Shown: positions 61,434 through 64,000 of the stretch, piece after piece | How the letters are laid out: the number at the start of each line of letters is the position of its first letter | Numbering within the stretch: the stretch's first letter is position 1 | Notes under the pieces: generated by a model | Databases searched by the model: none | What the model was told of the DNA's origin: nothing | Seen by the model: only the letters and a program-made list of their open reading frames with translations | Made by a program: the position numbers and the translations under genes | NCBI RefSeq assembly: GCF_900116555.1 | Contig: NZ_FPAT01000001.1 | Coordinates: forward strand, 558,001 to 622,000 | Reading direction: 5' to 3' | Length of the DNA stretch: 64,000 bases | From: Actinopolyspora lacussalsi subsp. righensis | GTDB taxonomy: Bacteria; Actinomycetota; Actinomycetes; Mycobacteriales; Pseudonocardiaceae

Positions 61434-61450
61434 GAAACGGCAGAACGAAC

Positions 61451-64000
61451 ATGGACCACCGGATCGCGATCGTCGGCGTCAGCGCGATCATGCCGGGCGC
61501 GCCGGACGTGGACGCCTTCTGGCGCAACGTCGTCGAAGGACGCGACCTCATGACCGACGTGCCAGCCGACCGCTGGCTGATCGAGGACTTCTACGACCCC
61601 GACCCGGACGCGCAGGACAAGACCTACGCCCACCGCGGGGCCTTCCTGCCCGAGGTCGAGTTCGACCCGATGGCCCTGGGGGTGCCGCCCCGCAACCTGC
61701 CCGCCACCGACACCGCCCAACTGCTGGCCCTGGTCGCCGCGGAACGCCTGCTGACCGGGCTCTCCGACGCCGGGCTCGGCCGGATCGACGGCGAACGGGT
61801 CAGCGTGTTCCTCGGCTGCGCCTCCCTGCAGCTGCTCGGCGAGATGGCGATGCGGTCCGGACGCCCGCAGTGGCGCCGGACACTGCTGGACAGCGGACTG
61901 TCCGAAGCGGACGCCGACGCCGTCTGCGACCGGATCCTCGAGTACTCGCCACCATGGCAGGAAGCGACGTTCCCCGGCATGCTGAGCAACGTGGTCGCCG
62001 GGCGGATCGCGAACCGCTTCGACCTGCACGGCACCAACTTCACCGTCGACTCCGCCTGCGCGAGCTCGCTGGCCGCCCTGTCGGTCTCGGTCGACGACCT
62101 GCTGCTCGGCCGCTCCGACATGGTGATCACCGGCGGGGTCGACACGCTCAACGACGCGATGACCTTCCAGTGCTTCAGCAAGACCCCGGCCCTGTCGCCC
62201 ACCGGCGACTGCCGCCCGTTCGACGAGCACGCGGACGGCACCATGCTGGGCGAGGGCCTCGGTCTGTTCGCCCTGAAACGACTCGCCGACGCCGAACGCG
62301 ACGGCGACCGGGTGCACGCCGTCATCCGCGGCATCGGCTCCTCCTCGGACGGCAGCGGCACCTCGGTGTACGCACCGCTGGACACCGGGCAGGCGCGGGC
62401 GCTGCGCCGGGCGTACGAGACCGCCGGCTACGGACCGGACACGGTCGGTCTGGTCGAGGCGCACGGCACCGGCACCGCCCCCGGCGACGCCACCGAAACA
62501 GCCGCCCTGCACTCGGTGTTCGAGGCGAGCGGGCGGGCGGACCGTCAGTGGTGCGCGCTCGGGTCCGTCAAATCCCAGATCGGACACACCAAGGCCGCCG
62601 CCGGCGCCGCGGGCCTGCTCAAGGTCGCCCTGGCGCTGCGGCACAAGGTGCTACCGCCGACGATCAAGGTCGACCGTCCGAACCCCGCGCTGAACCTGGA
62701 GAACAGCCCTCTCTACCTCAACACGCGGGCACGGCCGTGGATCAACACGACCGAGCACCCCAGGCGGGCCTCGGTCTCCAGCTTCGGCTTCGGCGGCTCG
62801 AACTTCCACGTCACGCTGGAGGAGTACACCGACGAAACGGCGGGAGCCCGCCCAGCGGTGCGCTGCGAAGCACGGCCGGGAGAACTGGTGGTGCTGTCCG
62901 CCGCGACGCCGCAGGAGCTGTTCTCACTCGACCTGTCGGGAAGCCTCACGGCGGTCGCGCGGCGCTCCCAGAACGCCTTCCAGCACACGCGGGAGCACCG
63001 GCTGGCGGTGGTCGCCTCGTCCACGGAGGACCTCGAGCAGAAGCTGGAGCAGGCCCGGGGACTGGTCGGCACGAAGCCGTTCTCGACGCCCTCCGGTCTG
63101 CACTACGGTGTCGGGCGCACTCCGGGTCGGATAGCGTTCCTCTTCCCCGGCCAGGGAGCCCAGTACGTCGGCATGGGGGCCGACCTGGCGATGCACTTCC
63201 CCCAGGCCCACGCGGTGTGGGACCGGCACGAGATCTCCCCGCTGGTCTTCCCGCCACCGGTGTTCACCGACGCCGAGCGGCAGGCGCAGCAGCACGCGCT
63301 CACCGACACCGGCGTCGCGCAACCCGCCATCGCCGCGCACAGCCTCGCGCTGCTGAACGTGCTGGAGACCGCGGGGGTGCGGCCGGACTGCGTGGCCGGG
63401 CACAGCTTCGGCGAGCTGGTGGGGCTGCACGCGGCACGCGCGTTCGACGAGGACACGTTGATGCGGCTCGCCGCCCGGCGGGGCGAGCTGATGCGGGAGG
63501 GCTCCGGCGTCATGATCGCCCTGGACGCGGGCGTGGACGAGGTGACCAACCTCCTCGAACAGCAGAACCTCGAGCAAGCCTGGATCGCCAACCACAACGG
63601 CCCGCGCCAGGTCGTGGTGGCCGCGACCGCCGAGGCGGGCGCGCTGGTGCGCAAGCACGCCACCGCGGCCGGAATGACCGCACGGACGCTCGACACCTCG
63701 GCTGCCTTCCACAGCCCCCTCGTCGCCCCCGCGACCGAACCGCTGCGGGACTTCCTGTCCGCGGAGACGGTGCGCGCACCGCTGCTGAACGTGTACGGCA
63801 ACGCCGCGGCAGCCGTGCACCCGGTGCGGCCGACCGAGATCCGGCAGGCGATCGCCGACCACGTCGCCTCACCGGTCCGGTTCGCGGACATGGTGCACGC
63901 GATGCACGCCGACGGGGTGCGCATCTTCCTGGAAGTGGGCCCGGGAGGCGCGTTGACCAGCCTGGTCAAGGAGAACCTCTCCGACGGCCACGCGATCGCC
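61451..64000 (+). CDS. PUFA-synthase/PfaA-like iterative type I PKS, 5' part (KS-AT)
   Basis: Open from the ATG at 61451 to the window edge (850 codons, no stop). The ketosynthase (about residues 1-460) begins DHRIAIVGVSAIMPG and keeps its triad: Cys203 in DSACASS, His338 in EAHGTGT and His379 in GHTKAA. A linker leads to a malonyl-type acyltransferase from about residue 557 (FLFPGQGAQYVGMG), with Ser652 in GHSFGEL and His754 in AFHSP. The KS insert YDPDPDAQDKTYAHRG and the partner PfaD favour a PUFA-synthase or glycolipid-type iterative enzyme rather than a modular PKS. ACP and later domains lie outside the window. Confidence 0.93.
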   Translation, partial: MDHRIAIVGVSAIMPGAPDVDAFWRNVVEGRDLMTDVPADRWLIEDFYDPDPDAQDKTYAHRGAFLPEVEFDPMALGVPPRNLPATDTAQLLALVAAERLLTGLSDAGLGRIDGERVSVFLGCASLQLLGEMAMRSGRPQWRRTLLDSGLSEADADAVCDRILEYSPPWQEATFPGMLSNVVAGRIANRFDLHGTNFTVDSACASSLAALSVSVDDLLLGRSDMVITGGVDTLNDAMTFQCFSKTPALSPTGDCRPFDEHADGTMLGEGLGLFALKRLADAERDGDRVHAVIRGIGSSSDGSGTSVYAPLDTGQARALRRAYETAGYGPDTVGLVEAHGTGTAPGDATETAALHSVFEASGRADRQWCALGSVKSQIGHTKAAAGAAGLLKVALALRHKVLPPTIKVDRPNPALNLENSPLYLNTRARPWINTTEHPRRASVSSFGFGGSNFHVTLEEYTDETAGARPAVRCEARPGELVVLSAATPQELFSLDLSGSLTAVARRSQNAFQHTREHRLAVVASSTEDLEQKLEQARGLVGTKPFSTPSGLHYGVGRTPGRIAFLFPGQGAQYVGMGADLAMHFPQAHAVWDRHEISPLVFPPPVFTDAERQAQQHALTDTGVAQPAIAAHSLALLNVLETAGVRPDCVAGHSFGELVGLHAARAFDEDTLMRLAARRGELMREGSGVMIALDAGVDEVTNLLEQQNLEQAWIANHNGPRQVVVAATAEAGALVRKHATAAGMTARTLDTSAAFHSPLVAPATEPLRDFLSAETVRAPLLNVYGNAAAAVHPVRPTEIRQAIADHVASPVRFADMVHAMHADGVRIFLEVGPGGALTSLVKENLSDGHAIA

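Noticed and set aside
1-64000. CRISPR array, rRNA or tRNA genes, integrase with att sites
   Set aside because: Looked for regularly spaced repeats, tRNA-like cloverleaf signals and integrase motifs on both strands; none could be supported.

Overview
The window is high-GC, actinobacterial DNA. It has GTG and TTG starts, overlapping stop/start codons, a four-gene conservon (histidine-kinase-like ATPase, roadblock, DUF742, Ras-like GTPase), an AfsR-type SARP regulator and an MT0933-type antitoxin homologue. A calerythrin-like EF-hand protein and the acidic protein composition point loosely to Pseudonocardiales (Saccharopolyspora/Actinopolyspora-like). That placement is an inference, not proven. 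No rRNA, tRNA, CRISPR array or replication origin was seen.

Layout. 0-9.7 kb: an oxidative block on the minus strand. It holds an epoxide hydrolase and a MonCI-like flavin epoxidase, a bicovalent-flavin BBE oxidase, an ECF42 sigma factor with two DGPF/YCII genes (one frameshifted), and a three-part methyltransferase with a DUF2306 membrane protein. 10.5-18.1 kb: a GT87 transferase, an L-rhamnose uptake/mutarotase/isomerase operon, an acetoacetate decarboxylase-like gene and htpG. 18-29 kb: a pectate lyase fragment, a SARP regulator, an imine reductase and its truncated copy, a small MSMEG_6728-type protein, a hydrolase, a CHAP protein and a secreted metallophosphoesterase. 29.6-36 kb: an unknown frameshifted gene, then a cobalamin-riboswitch operon (binding protein, permease, ATPase, FhuF-like Fe-S protein) and a MarR pseudogene.

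36.2-41.5 kb is the most unusual part. A minus-strand island encodes a Pycsar-type membrane effector, a cNMP-binding Crp/Fnr protein, a class III nucleotide cyclase with a disordered tail, a 715-residue protein with a degenerate NTPase-like core, and an unknown 263-residue protein. The cyclase tail and the 715-residue protein share the octapeptide IGRDLDQS, and the tail also carries a bacterial amyloid-like motif. I infer a cyclic-nucleotide-triggered conflict (probably antiphage) system.

42.3-49.3 kb: two Tat-exported alpha-L-rhamnosidases (GH106, GH78) and a wrecked sugar-ABC ATPase. TGAAACG operators here and before the rhamnose operon at 12.4 kb suggest one LacI-type regulon for plant rhamnose polymers. 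49.5-53 kb: an MFS exporter, a frameshifted HxlR regulator and IS630/IS5 debris. 53.4-58.2 kb: a conservon with a GAF protein, then a convergent acyl-CoA dehydrogenase. 59.2-64 kb: an EF-hand protein, a PfaD-like enoyl reductase and the start of a PUFA-synthase-like iterative PKS (KS-AT visible) that runs off the window.

At least ten gene or IS relics lie between the intact genes, so the region has seen heavy turnover. Three single-base frameshifts in otherwise intact genes could be decay or sequencing error.
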